A stretch of DNA of 25,932 bases from RUG11237 sp045126515 (GCA_045126515.1 JBGVOM010000001.1:1-25932), one strand, 5' to 3'; shown: positions 6,782 to 14,562, counted from the first letter of the stretch. Notes: a model not told the origin generated them from the sequence alone. A program made the numbers and translations.

Positions 6782-7645
6782 ATGTTAGAGATACAGGGAT
6801 TAGAAAAGAAATTAGAGGGCTTTACACTTCAGGATGTAAATATAAAACTTCCCAAAGGTTATATTATGGGATTAATTGGGGAAAACGGTGCCGGGAAAAC
6901 TACACTGTTGAATCTGATACTCGGTTTATACAAACCTACAGAAGGGCAGATTATCATTAATGGCATGACCTATGAAACCCACGAAAAGGAAATCCGCAAT
7001 CTGCTGGGCTATGTGCTGGTGGAGGATGTGTTTTCCGGAGAAATGAAATTGATAGACCAGGCAGATATGTATGGGAAATATTATGATAATTACGACAAAG
7101 CATTATTTTTGGAGTACTGTAAGCGTTTTGGGCTGGAAGAGAAGAAAAAATATAAAAAGCTATCCAAGGGAGAAAAGTTAAAATTCCAGTTTGCATTTGC
7201 ACTGGCACACAAGCCAAAGTTGTTGATTTTAGATGAACCTACAGCAAATTTTGATCCGGAGTTTCGAAATGAATTTTTAAAAATCATCACAGATTTTGTG
7301 GCAGACGGAGAAAAAAGTGTACTGCTGGCAACGCATATGACTGAGGATTTAGACCGGATTGCAGATTATGTGACCTTTCTCCATCGTGGAAAAGTAAAAT
7401 TTAGTGTGGAAAGAAGCGAACTGGAAAATAAATACCGGCTGGTCAGTGGAGAGGATTATAAGATAAATTTGATTAATAAAGCACGGGTGATACATAAAGA
7501 AAAGGGAACGTATGCAACTACAGCTTTAGTGGAACATACCAACCATTCGTTTTATAGTAATGATTTAGATATTACAGTGCCAAATATTGAAGATATCATG
7601 TATCACATGATTAAAAGTGAGCAGAAGGGTGGCAACAGCTTATGA
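6782..7645 (+). CDS. ABC-2 type transporter ATP-binding protein 1
   Basis: A 287-residue ATPase. Walker A is GENGAGKTT at 33-41, Walker B is LLILDEPTANFDPE, and the H-loop is ATHMTEDL. The signature, LSKGEKLKF, departs from LSGGQ, as in YtrB-like and other GntR-linked ATPases. A C-terminal extension of about 70 residues follows the H-loop. The ATG at 6782 is preferred over 6764 because GGAGGAG (6770-6776) sits between them. The stop overlaps the first permease start (ATGA), so the two are translationally coupled. It probably energises one or more of the four permeases that follow. Confidence 0.9.
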   Translation: MLEIQGLEKKLEGFTLQDVNIKLPKGYIMGLIGENGAGKTTLLNLILGLYKPTEGQIIINGMTYETHEKEIRNLLGYVLVEDVFSGEMKLIDQADMYGKYYDNYDKALFLEYCKRFGLEEKKKYKKLSKGEKLKFQFAFALAHKPKLLILDEPTANFDPEFRNEFLKIITDFVADGEKSVLLATHMTEDLDRIADYVTFLHRGKVKFSVERSELENKYRLVSGEDYKINLINKARVIHKEKGTYATTALVEHTNHSFYSNDLDITVPNIEDIMYHMIKSEQKGGNSL

Positions 7646-8349
7646 TAAAAATGGTAGTAGCTGATTTTTATGCACAAAGAAAAGAAGCTTTGAAAAAAAG
7701 CTGTGGCAATGTGGTGTTAACAAGTACGTATCTGATGATGTGGTTTTATGCATTTTATACAAAAACAGGAATGGAAGAACGGATGATAAACACATCGCAG
7801 TTTCTGGTACTGTTTTTGGTGCTGTTACTTCATGCCATGTACCCGAATAATCTGGCAACCGCCATGTTTCTTATTCCGGCGTGTGAGGAGGAACGAAAAA
7901 ACTATTTGTATACGGCATACGGTGTAAAATTAGTGTTGACTACAGGAATTCATACCATATGTAATAGTTTGCTGGTTGCTTTCGGAAAAATGATATGGTG
8001 GCAGGCCATATTGCTTGTACTGGTATTACTTTTGTGGAGTATGGTAGTAGGAATGAGTAATTACAGATTTGCCGACCCTCTATTACATATGAATCGGGGA
8101 AAAGTGGAATACAACGGATACAGACTGTGGATATCGTATATTGTTTCGGCATTCTGCTTTTTCGTATTGCTGGCAACAGACGGAAAAGAAATAACGTTGG
8201 GATGGGAACTTGTAGTTATTTCGGCGCTTGTGATAGCAGAGTTTCTACTGTGTTTTTGGAATATAAAAAAGGACTTTCACGCTCATATGGAGCAGGGAAT
8301 GAATTATGAAAAGACAATGGCGTTAGCTGGGAATCGAAAGGAACGATAG
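7642..8349 (+). CDS. Small ABC-2-like permease, paralogue A
   Basis: A 235-residue protein with about six hydrophobic segments and no signal peptide. It begins MIKMVVADFYAQRKEAL, shared in form with the next three genes. The central motif at 63-97 is LHAMYPNNLATAMFLIPACEE followed by ERKNYLYTAYGVKL, which fits the short loop of ABC-2 permeases in which an LP is followed by a charged stretch and a conserved K. A second shared block, LLLWSMVVGM, lies in TM4, and the C-terminus ends HMEQGMNYEKT. It starts in the ATPase stop codon. Likely a membrane subunit of a hetero-oligomeric exporter; substrate unknown. Confidence 0.8.
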   Translation: MIKMVVADFYAQRKEALKKSCGNVVLTSTYLMMWFYAFYTKTGMEERMINTSQFLVLFLVLLLHAMYPNNLATAMFLIPACEEERKNYLYTAYGVKLVLTTGIHTICNSLLVAFGKMIWWQAILLVLVLLLWSMVVGMSNYRFADPLLHMNRGKVEYNGYRLWISYIVSAFCFFVLLATDGKEITLGWELVVISALVIAEFLLCFWNIKKDFHAHMEQGMNYEKTMALAGNRKER

Positions 8350-8355
8350 CTGCCT

Positions 8356-9078
8356 ATGATAAAAATGGTATTACAGGATTTCTATTCTACAAGAAAACAA
8401 GCCTTTCGGGATGCCTGGAATCATGCAGGTATTTCTTTGATGGGACTGGCATATTTGATTATGGTGGCTTCTAATCTGCTTGGCAATGAGGAACTTACAT
8501 GGTTTGTAGCATCAGCCGGGGTCGATGTTCTAGTCGCATGGATTATGATATTACTTCATGCTATGTATCCGAACCGTCTGTCTAAGCCTATGTTTTTGGT
8601 GCCCATAGATAAGAAGCAGAAGAAAGAGTATTTGAAAACAGCTTATATGGTAAAGATATGTATGATTTCGGCTGTTTATTTGGTGATTCGTTTTGCTATT
8701 TTAAATTTCTGGCATACAGAAATTGTACATGGGATTTTATCAGCGGTTTCGTTAAGTTTGTGGAGTATGGTTTTGGGACTGGAAAATTTTCATGGACAAT
8801 TTGCAGTGTGGACGGAAGACAACAATCTGGGTGAACATAAAGCCGAAGCCTGTGCAAGGTGGATTTCAATTTTTGTATATATAGTTGTCTTACATCTGGT
8901 AGAACTGATGGGGACGAATATTCAAGTGATAGCAGGTGGTAGTAGTGTGGTTTTTCAGGCAATTATTTGTATTTATATTGTGAAAAAAGAGTATGTTTCT
9001 CAGATGGAGCAGGCATTAGGCTGGGAGAAGTATTATAAAGGGGAAAAGGAGGAAAAAGTAAAATGGTTAAAACTGTAA
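8356..9078 (+). CDS. Small ABC-2-like permease, paralogue B
   Basis: A 240-residue, six-segment membrane protein, clearly a paralogue of the preceding one. It has MIKMVLQDFYSTRKQAF at the N-terminus, LHAMYPNRLSKPMFLVPID with EYLKTAYMVKI at 67-101, LSLWSMVLGL in TM4 and MEQALGWEKYY at the end. The gap to paralogue A is 6 bases. The ribosome site is weak (AAGGAA 12 or more bases upstream), so translation may depend on coupling. Start at 8365 (MVLQDF) is possible. It is the closest relative of paralogue A in this operon by eye. Confidence 0.8.
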   Translation: MIKMVLQDFYSTRKQAFRDAWNHAGISLMGLAYLIMVASNLLGNEELTWFVASAGVDVLVAWIMILLHAMYPNRLSKPMFLVPIDKKQKKEYLKTAYMVKICMISAVYLVIRFAILNFWHTEIVHGILSAVSLSLWSMVLGLENFHGQFAVWTEDNNLGEHKAEACARWISIFVYIVVLHLVELMGTNIQVIAGGSSVVFQAIICIYIVKKEYVSQMEQALGWEKYYKGEKEEKVKWLKL

Positions 9079-9734
9079 TCAGTGTTTTTGCTTCCAGAAA
9101 GCTGGTATTTGAAAAAGGCAATAGGTTTCGGACTGTCTTTTGGATAATGATGAGTGTTTTATGGATATTTACCGGAGTCTTGAATCATGGAGTAGAAGAA
9201 ACCGGATTATTTCTTGTTTTGTTTTTGCCTCTTGGGTTGTTAACATTTTTCCATGAGATATACCCCACTGCTTTGTCACCGGCAATGTATCTGGTGCCTT
9301 TAAATGAAGCAGAAAAGCTGGAATATCTTCGCTGTTGTTATATGGTGAAGCTTTTTGGAACAAACATGTTATTCTTTGTTGTAAATTTGACCATGGTGTT
9401 ATGGGGAAAAATCCTTTGGTGGTATGGAATTGGAATGGTGGTATCATATTTTCTGTTAAGTTTTCCCATGGGAACTCCCAACAATAAAAAGCGTATCAGT
9501 TACGAAATAAAATTATGGGATTACAAAAATTCTGAGTGGAATAAGTGGCAGGAAATATTATATCTTCTGGGAGGAATTTTCAGTTATAGTTTTTGGCTCA
9601 TCATAGCCTGTGGAGAATGGGAAGAATGGATGTATATTGGCATAGTCCTCTCGTTCTTAATACAGGTTCTGATGTTGCCGTGGATGATTAGGAATATCAA
9701 AAGAAAGTTTGCAGAGGCAGTGTTTTCAAAATGA
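9063..9734 (+). CDS. Small ABC-2-like permease, paralogue C
   Basis: A 223-residue, six-segment membrane protein and third member of the tandem family. It begins MVKTVISVFASRKLVF and has FHEIYPTALSPAMYLVPLN with EAEKLEYLRCCYMVKLF at 63-98. The TM4 block and the C-terminal MxxxMxYEK block of paralogues A and B are worn down, ending RNIKRKFAEAVFSK. The start lies 16 bases inside the previous gene with AAAAGGAGG (9044-9052) before it. It is the most divergent of the four, so it may form a distinct subunit. Confidence 0.8.
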   Translation: MVKTVISVFASRKLVFEKGNRFRTVFWIMMSVLWIFTGVLNHGVEETGLFLVLFLPLGLLTFFHEIYPTALSPAMYLVPLNEAEKLEYLRCCYMVKLFGTNMLFFVVNLTMVLWGKILWWYGIGMVVSYFLLSFPMGTPNNKKRISYEIKLWDYKNSEWNKWQEILYLLGGIFSYSFWLIIACGEWEEWMYIGIVLSFLIQVLMLPWMIRNIKRKFAEAVFSK

Positions 9735-9773
9735 TTGGAGGAAAATATATAGAAGTAAGCAGGAGGGCTGAGA

Positions 9774-10460
9774 ATGATATGGATGGTTTTAAAGGATTTT
9801 AGTTCCGGAAAATGGGATGCATTAAAGAAAAATAAATTTAACTTAATGATATATGGGGGCAGTGCCATTACAATTCTTAATGCATTGTTGAAAGGAAAAG
9901 AGGTTATAGAAGAACAAAAATGGATTGCGTTGGTTCAAATTTTGTTTTTTATCTGGTCAATTGTTGTTTATCTGAGCTTTCTAAATCGTCTGTCAACGCC
10001 TATGTTTTTAGTGCCATTAACTAAGGGGGAGAAGGAAAGATATCTTCGCACCAGTTATGCTTTAAAATTCTTTTTGGTTAGTGGACCACATTTGGTATAT
10101 AATCTTGGGTTGGTGCTTTTGGGAAGGCTGGTATGGTGGAAGGGAGCAGCTATTGTAATAAGTCTTTTTTTCTTAGGTGTGGAACAGGGAATTTCTACAA
10201 GGATAGATTTAGGTCATGTAAAGGAAGAATATCTGAATGACGGGAAAGAAGTGATATTTCTTCTGCTATCTGCGGTAAGTTATTTTATATCGGTGAGAAT
10301 TGAATTTCAGAAAATGGATATATGGGAAGAAATTGTGTTGTGTCTGGCTTTTTTGGGACAAATCATGTTGCTTCCGTGGATTATAAAAAGACATAAGGTA
10401 AAAATGAAGGCAGGAATGGATTATGAGATGTGGAAAAGTAATGTGCCGGAAAGGAGATAA
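9774..10460 (+). CDS. Small ABC-2-like permease, paralogue D
   Basis: A 228-residue, six-segment membrane protein and fourth member. It has MIWMVLKDFSSGKWDAL at the N-terminus, NRLSTPMFLVPLTKGEKERY and LRTSYALKFF at 71-100, and MKAGMDYEMWK at the C-terminus. The tyrosine-proline before NRLS in paralogues A and B is lost here (LSFLNRLS). AGGAGGG precedes the ATG after a 39-base gap from paralogue C. The gene ends 6 bases before the favoured GntR start. Confidence 0.8.
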   Translation: MIWMVLKDFSSGKWDALKKNKFNLMIYGGSAITILNALLKGKEVIEEQKWIALVQILFFIWSIVVYLSFLNRLSTPMFLVPLTKGEKERYLRTSYALKFFLVSGPHLVYNLGLVLLGRLVWWKGAAIVISLFFLGVEQGISTRIDLGHVKEEYLNDGKEVIFLLLSAVSYFISVRIEFQKMDIWEEIVLCLAFLGQIMLLPWIIKRHKVKMKAGMDYEMWKSNVPERR

Positions 10461-10466
10461 GTGTCT

Positions 10467-10838
10467 ATGAAAATCGTAATTAAGCCCCAGGGAACCATGG
10501 CAATTTACGAGCAGATTGTAAATCAGTTGAAAAATGCTATTGTTACCGGCGAATTAAGGGCAGGGGAGGCACTTCCTTCCATACGAAAGTTAGCCAGTGA
10601 CTTGCAGGTTAGCGTGATTACCACAAAGCGTTCTTACGAAGAATTAGAAAAGGAAGGACTGATTCGTTCGGTGGCAGGAAAAGGTTTTTACGTGTGCGAG
10701 TATAATCAGGATTATTTAAAAGAGAAGCAGTTGATGATGTTGGAGAAAAGATTGTCAGAAGTGATTGAGGAATGTAAGAATGCCGGACTGCCGGCAGAAG
10801 AAATTTTGGAAATGGTTCAGACCCTGTTAGGGGTGTAG
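10467..10838 (+). CDS. GntR family regulator, YtrA subfamily
   Basis: A 124-residue regulator. The winged helix-turn-helix fills residues 5-72 (YEQIVNQLKNAIVTGELRAG, then LPSIRKLASDLQVSVITTKR and YEELEKEGLIRSVAGKGFYV). A short two-helix tail of about 45 residues follows, which is the YtrA hallmark, unlike the large ligand domains of FadR or HutC. AAGGAG is 10 bases before ATG 10467 and 4 bases before an alternative GTG at 10461; I favour the ATG. It is encoded inside the transporter operon and probably represses its promoter through the palindrome at 6740-6759. YtrA in Bacillus responds to cell-wall-active antibiotics; the inducer here is unknown. Confidence 0.9.
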   Translation: MKIVIKPQGTMAIYEQIVNQLKNAIVTGELRAGEALPSIRKLASDLQVSVITTKRSYEELEKEGLIRSVAGKGFYVCEYNQDYLKEKQLMMLEKRLSEVIEECKNAGLPAEEILEMVQTLLGV

Positions 10839-10847
10839 GAGGCAGAT

Positions 10848-11519
10848 ATGTTAGAATTTAAACATGTGACAAAAAAACAGGGAAATTTTCAACTGGCAGA
10901 TATCAATTTTCAGTTGGAGGATGGTTTTCTTTTAGGAATTGTGGGAAAAAACGGGGCAGGAAAAACCACATTGATGAAATGTATGTTGGAAGAAAAATCA
11001 TCCTATACAGGAAAAATCAGTTTTCAAGGACAGGATATTAAAGAGCACCGGAGAGAATTTATGACAAAAACAGCATATATTGCAGATGAAAATATCTTCT
11101 TAAATAAAAAAACAGCTTTGGAGAATGTGGAGATTCTAGGGGGATTTTATCCGGAATTTGATATGGAAGAATTTGAAAATTATATGAAAGAAATGGATCT
11201 GTCCGCGAGAAAAGTAGTAGAAAATATGTCCAGAGGAGAGTTTATACGTTTTCAGATTGCCTTTGCCAGAGCCAGAAACGCAAGATTGTATCTGTTAGAT
11301 GAAGCAACTGCCGGAATGGACCCGGTCTTTCGAAAGGACTTTTATGGAATTTTAAGAGAAATTCTCGCTACCGAAGCAACCATTTTAATGACTACACATG
11401 TGCAGTCGGACATTAATAAAAATATGGATTATGTGTGCCGGTTAGAAACAGGGCGCATGGTATACTATGAGGAAAACACAGGTGATATGGAGGTTACAGG
11501 AGGGGTGTTGCATGGATAA
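10848..11519 (+). CDS. ABC transporter ATP-binding protein 2
   Basis: A 223-residue ATPase, the second in the operon. Walker A is GKNGAGKTT at 33-41, Walker B is LYLLDEATAGMDP (DEAT rather than DEPT), and the H-loop is TTHVQSD. The signature is MSRGEFIRF, lacking the second glycine and the glutamine of LSGGQ; this form is common in YtrB/YtrE-type GntR-linked ATPases. GGAGG lies just before the ATG, and the 3' end overlaps the next gene by 8 bases. It may serve the truncated permease downstream or act as a heterodimer partner for ATPase 1. Confidence 0.88.
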   Translation: MLEFKHVTKKQGNFQLADINFQLEDGFLLGIVGKNGAGKTTLMKCMLEEKSSYTGKISFQGQDIKEHRREFMTKTAYIADENIFLNKKTALENVEILGGFYPEFDMEEFENYMKEMDLSARKVVENMSRGEFIRFQIAFARARNARLYLLDEATAGMDPVFRKDFYGILREILATEATILMTTHVQSDINKNMDYVCRLETGRMVYYEENTGDMEVTGGVLHG

Positions 11520-12006
11520 GAAAAAGGAAAAAGAAGCACGAAATCTGGTGAGAGAATTTGATAAACGGTTGTTGGAGGCAAGAGAGTATGATAGGTGGCT
11601 GTACCGGGTACCTTTTTGGATTTTGGAAGGAATGTTCATACTTCTGGGAAGTTTGCTAATGGAAGATAAAGATTATATGTTCTGGTGGATAGGTTTTGCG
11701 TATGCCCTTATGATATCTTTGGAGCTTGGAAGTTATCGTAAGTTTCAAGGACAGTCGGTGTATGAATTACTGGCTTATTATCCGGTAACAAAAAAAGATA
11801 TCTGCCTGGTAAGGTTAGGCTATCTGAAAGATAAACTGATTCGAAGACTGGTGATTTTATATCTGATGCAGATTCCATTTATCGCATATCAGAAGGCAAT
11901 TACCCTAAATAATATAGAGTTTCCTCTTGTGTTTACGGCAATACCTTTGGTTTTATGTGGAGTGGGGATATTGGGTTCGAGTATTGATTCTTCCCGACAT
12001 TTTTAG
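11512..12006 (+). pseudogene. ABC permease-like protein, C-terminally truncated
   Basis: A 164-residue membrane protein with a charged N-terminus, four hydrophobic segments (about 35-50, 56-72, 112-128 and 137-155) and the ABC-2-like loop VYELLAYYPVTKKDICLVRL with GYLKDKL at 83-108. This loop aligns in position and form with the PMFLVPLTKGEKERYLRTSY loop of the four permeases. The last two hydrophobic segments of those proteins are absent, and the final 20 or so residues are encoded by what looks like the promoter of the next gene. ATG 11512 with GGAGGGG upstream is favoured over 11467. It may be a broken gene or a short functional subunit. Confidence 0.6.
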
Positions 12007-12012
12007 TATGAT
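11984..12012 (+). promoter_or_regulatory. Promoter of the DUF3783 gene
   Basis: TTGATT (11984-11989) and TATGAT (12007-12012) are separated by 17 bp. The start would be near 12019, 27 bases before the ATG. The element overlaps the last codons of the preceding truncated permease. Confidence 0.55.
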
Positions 12013-12045
12013 AGTAAAAGAATAAAAAGAAATGGGAGAAGCAGG

Positions 12046-12447
12046 ATGAAAATGAATAATGCAAAGTTAATATATCATTTGAAAGATGTAAAAAAAGAAA
12101 GTCAGATTATCCGGCTTTGTAAGCAATTGGGGATTAGTACGAGAAAAATAAAGGAAACAGATGTGAATGTTTCCTTAAGTGCGTTGGCGGGGATTTCAGG
12201 AGCGCCTGGAATGACGCAGGCAGAAAAAGCACCAAAGGATTATAAAATGCCGGAACTTTTAATTTTTGCAGGCATGGCAGATGAGAAGTTAGATGAATTT
12301 CTTGCAGAATACAGGAAACAGGGAATAGAACCGGTGAGTCTGAAAGCAATGGTAACACCACATAATATTTGCTGGAGCGTGTATCAGTTGACGGTGGAAC
12401 TTATAAAAGAGCGAGCTGCAATTTTAATGGGACGAAAACCACAGTAA
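12046..12447 (+). CDS. DUF3783 domain protein
   Basis: A soluble 133-residue protein. The C-terminal half matches DUF3783, with ELLIFAGMADEKLDEFLAEY at about 70-89, the VSLKAMVTPHNICWSVYQL stretch at about 97-115 and ELIKERA near the end. The N-terminal 40 residues contain a short QLGISTRKI region seen in this family. No catalytic residues are apparent and the function of the family is unknown. It has its own promoter and is 21 bases upstream of the MerR-like gene. Confidence 0.85.
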   Translation: MKMNNAKLIYHLKDVKKESQIIRLCKQLGISTRKIKETDVNVSLSALAGISGAPGMTQAEKAPKDYKMPELLIFAGMADEKLDEFLAEYRKQGIEPVSLKAMVTPHNICWSVYQLTVELIKERAAILMGRKPQ

Positions 12448-12468
12448 AGGTTTGAATAGGAGAACAAC

Positions 12469-13152
12469 ATGGAGAAGAAATTTTCGATACACGAAGTTGC
12501 AGAATTATTAGGAATTTCGCTGTATCGAAAATTAAATGTAGGAATAGCAGAAATTAAGGGAATGTTAGAGGTATCTGACTTTACAACTATGGTGTCAGTG
12601 TTTGAGGGATTTATTGAAAAAAGAGAAGAGGAAATTAAAATTCTGCAAAAACGGTTAGGAAAACTTAAGGTCATGAAAAAACACATGACAGAAATACAGC
12701 AGGGGGTGGGAAAATACACCTTAAAAGAGCTTCCAAGGTGCTATGCAAAACAGATTAATACTACTGGTGTCTGGGAATATGAAAAATTGAAGGAGATTAT
12801 AAGTACAGAGTTATTTTCCTTTGGAAATATAGGATATCATGTTAGACACGACAGCGATGGAACTGACAATATAGAATCATTTGAATTTTTTATTCGTGAG
12901 CCGATGCTGGAATTGTGTATGGAGCAGATACAAAAAGAACATATGATATCTCGCCCGGAATGTAATTGTATTTATACAGTATATGAAGTGAAAGAATATG
13001 GAGAAGTGCAGTGGGAGTTTAAAGAACTTTTTTCTTATGCGGAAAAACATGGATATCAGTGTACCGGAGAATTGTTTGCTTTTTATGTATATAGTCTTAT
13101 CTGTGATGAACAAAAGGTTGACTATTATGAAATTTATGTTCCGCTTTTGTAA
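12469..13152 (+). CDS. MerR-like regulator lacking the recognition helix and wing
   Basis: A 227-residue protein. Residues 1-17 (KFSIHEVAELLGIS) match the first helix of a MerR DNA-binding domain. It then jumps directly to LYRKLNVGIAEIKGML, which aligns with the LR.LGFSLEEIKELL segment that normally comes about 40 residues later. The coiled-coil dimer helix (about 40-75) and a C-terminal GyrI-like effector domain (about 80-227) follow. The expected recognition helix, RYY motif and wing are missing with the frame intact, so DNA binding is probably lost. GGAGAA precedes the ATG. A MerR-type promoter lies 22 bases after the stop. It may be decaying, or act as a ligand-binding or dominant-negative partner. 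Confidence 0.75.
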   Translation: MEKKFSIHEVAELLGISLYRKLNVGIAEIKGMLEVSDFTTMVSVFEGFIEKREEEIKILQKRLGKLKVMKKHMTEIQQGVGKYTLKELPRCYAKQINTTGVWEYEKLKEIISTELFSFGNIGYHVRHDSDGTDNIESFEFFIREPMLELCMEQIQKEHMISRPECNCIYTVYEVKEYGEVQWEFKELFSYAEKHGYQCTGELFAFYVYSLICDEQKVDYYEIYVPLL

Positions 13153-13174
13153 TCGTAAAAAATGAAAAAAGATA

Positions 13175-13205
13175 TTGACTTTGGACTAGCACCAACCTTT
13201 ATACT
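13175..13205 (+). promoter_or_regulatory. MerR-type promoter with a 19-bp spacer
   Basis: TTGACT (13175-13180) and TATACT (13200-13205) are separated by 19 bp, 2 bp longer than optimal. The spacer holds the dyad TTGG-N7-CCAA (13181-13195). This overlong spacer with an internal dyad is the hallmark of MerR-activated promoters. Downstream there is only an AGGAA, an ATG at 13223 followed by one codon and TAA, then the terminator at 13267. Confidence 0.6.
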
Positions 13206-13266
13206 GAAATTAGGAAATAAGTATGAGTTAACCTAAATTTAGATAAATCTCCCAAACCAAAAAAAG

Positions 13267-13300
13267 TCGGCAGAACTGTTTCGGTTCTGCCGATTTTTTT
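13267..13300 (+). terminator. Rho-independent terminator
   Basis: A perfect 10-bp stem (13267-13276 with 13284-13293, TCGGCAGAAC) closes a 7-base loop and is followed by seven T (13294-13300). It ends the DUF3783/MerR unit or the short transcript from the promoter at 13175. Confidence 0.9.
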
Positions 13301-13382
13301 AGTTTAATCACGGTGAAAAAGTTTTTTGATTTTGTCTAAAATAGTATTGGAAGCACGAGAAATTGTGGAATAAATTATGTGC

Positions 13383-13411
13383 TTTACATATAAGAAACAG
13401 AATATTATAAT
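13383..13411 (+). promoter_or_regulatory. Promoter of the Nudix-to-ktrA gene set
   Basis: TTTACA (13383-13388), a 17-bp spacer and a perfect TATAAT (13406-13411). The start would fall near 13418, 15 bases before the ATG, with GAAGGG between. It is the clearest promoter seen for the long gene string that follows. Confidence 0.8.
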
Positions 13412-13432
13412 TTCATAGAAAGAAGGGATAAA

Positions 13433-13927
13433 ATGCAGGAAGTTACAAGAAGCCCACTGACTACGCTGTGTTATATTGAAAAGGATGACAGTTATCTGAT
13501 GCTTCACAGAGTGAAAAAAGAAGTGGACGTGAATAAAGATAAATGGATTGGTGTGGGGGGACATTTTGAAAAGGAAGAAAGTCCTGAGGAATGTCTGCTT
13601 CGGGAGGTAAAAGAAGAAACGGGGCTTACTTTAAAATCCTGGAGATTTCGGGGATTGATTACTTTTGTGTGTGAAGGATGGAATACGGAGTATATGTGTC
13701 TTTATACAGCGGACAAATTTCACGGAGAATTAAAGGAATGCGATGAAGGAGAATTACTCTGGGTGCCGAAAAGTAAGCTGAATGAGCTGAATCTGTGGGA
13801 AGGAGATAAGATTTTCTTCCGATTGCTGGAGGAAAGAGAAGATTTCTTTACCATGAAGCTGGTATATGAAGGTGATGAATTAAAGGAATGTCTGGTAGAT
13901 GGCAGACCTTGGAGGGAATCATGCTAG
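13433..13927 (+). CDS. Nudix hydrolase, MutT-like
   Basis: A 164-residue soluble enzyme. The Nudix box GHFEKEESPEECLL-REVKEETGL at residues 43-65 matches Gx5Ex7REUxEExGU exactly, so the Mg-binding glutamates are present. The surrounding fold (TTLCYIEKDDSYLMLHR, then WIGVGGHF) is that of the 8-oxo-dGTP diphosphatase group in Firmicutes, so nucleotide-pool cleansing is a fair guess; substrate choice in this family cannot be read reliably from sequence. It is first in a tight gene string and overlaps the next gene by 7 bases. Confidence 0.88.
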   Translation: MQEVTRSPLTTLCYIEKDDSYLMLHRVKKEVDVNKDKWIGVGGHFEKEESPEECLLREVKEETGLTLKSWRFRGLITFVCEGWNTEYMCLYTADKFHGELKECDEGELLWVPKSKLNELNLWEGDKIFFRLLEEREDFFTMKLVYEGDELKECLVDGRPWRESC

Positions 13928-14562
13928 ATAAGGATATGCGGGAGCCGTTGTTTGATTATCTGGAAGAATTCTATGGGAAAATTCGTATTTTTGAAGAAAA
14001 GAATGCTGGAGATTCCAGAGCGGATGTGATTGGTGTAATTGACGGCAGCCTGTTGGGATTTGAGATTAAGAGTGATAATGATTCTTATACCCGGCTGAAA
14101 ACTCAGACAAAAGATTATGATAAATTTTGTGATATAAATTTTCTGGTAATTGGTAAAAGTCATGAAAAACAGGCGGAGTTTCATATTCCGTCTTATTGGG
14201 GTATAATCTGTATCTACGAAGAAAATCAGAAGATACAGGTGGAGATGCAGCAGATTCCAGGACTGAATCCCAATGTGTCTGTACGCAGGCAGATAGAATT
14301 TTTGTGGCGTCCGGAACTATACCAGATACAGAAATGGAATGATATGCCGGAATATAAACAGAAGAGCAAAGAGTTTGTGCGGGACAAAATTGTGGAAAAG
14401 GTTCCGGAAGCAAATTTGAAACGCCAGATTACAGATTTATTGTTTGAACGGGATTATGAAATGCTGTTAGAAGAAATACGGCAGGTGAAGAAACAAAACA
14501 TGGAAAAGAAAATTCAGAGCGGTACTATAAGAAAACCACGAAGAAGGAGGAAAAGAATATGA
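13921..14562 (+). CDS. sce7726-like protein, PD-(D/E)xK nuclease-type fold
   Basis: A 213-residue protein. The segment ADVIGVIDGSLLGFEIK with SDNDSYTRL places D35, E48 and K50 as a PD-(D/E)xK-type D...ExK site, with Q62 (TQTKDYDKF) as the usual following residue. This matches the sce7726 family, for which nuclease activity is predicted. The C-terminus is strongly basic (RKPRRRRKR), suggesting nucleic-acid contact. The ATG at 13921 has GGAGG 5 bases upstream and overlaps the Nudix stop; 13888 is less likely. The stop overlaps the cupin start as ATGA. The role is unknown; the company of a Nudix enzyme suggests nucleotide or DNA damage handling. Confidence 0.75.
   Translation: MLDKDMREPLFDYLEEFYGKIRIFEEKNAGDSRADVIGVIDGSLLGFEIKSDNDSYTRLKTQTKDYDKFCDINFLVIGKSHEKQAEFHIPSYWGIICIYEENQKIQVEMQQIPGLNPNVSVRRQIEFLWRPELYQIQKWNDMPEYKQKSKEFVRDKIVEKVPEANLKRQITDLLFERDYEMLLEEIRQVKKQNMEKKIQSGTIRKPRRRRKRI

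Noticed and set aside
9731..9802. 23-codon frame starting MIGGKYIEV between paralogues C and D
   Set aside because: No proper ribosome site of its own, and it overlaps the start of paralogue D out of frame.
13277..13283. Loop TGTTTCG of the terminator resembles the loop of hairpin copy 2
   Set aside because: The terminator is a normal 10-bp stem with a U-run, without the internal loop or AGTCT; the match is short and probably chance.
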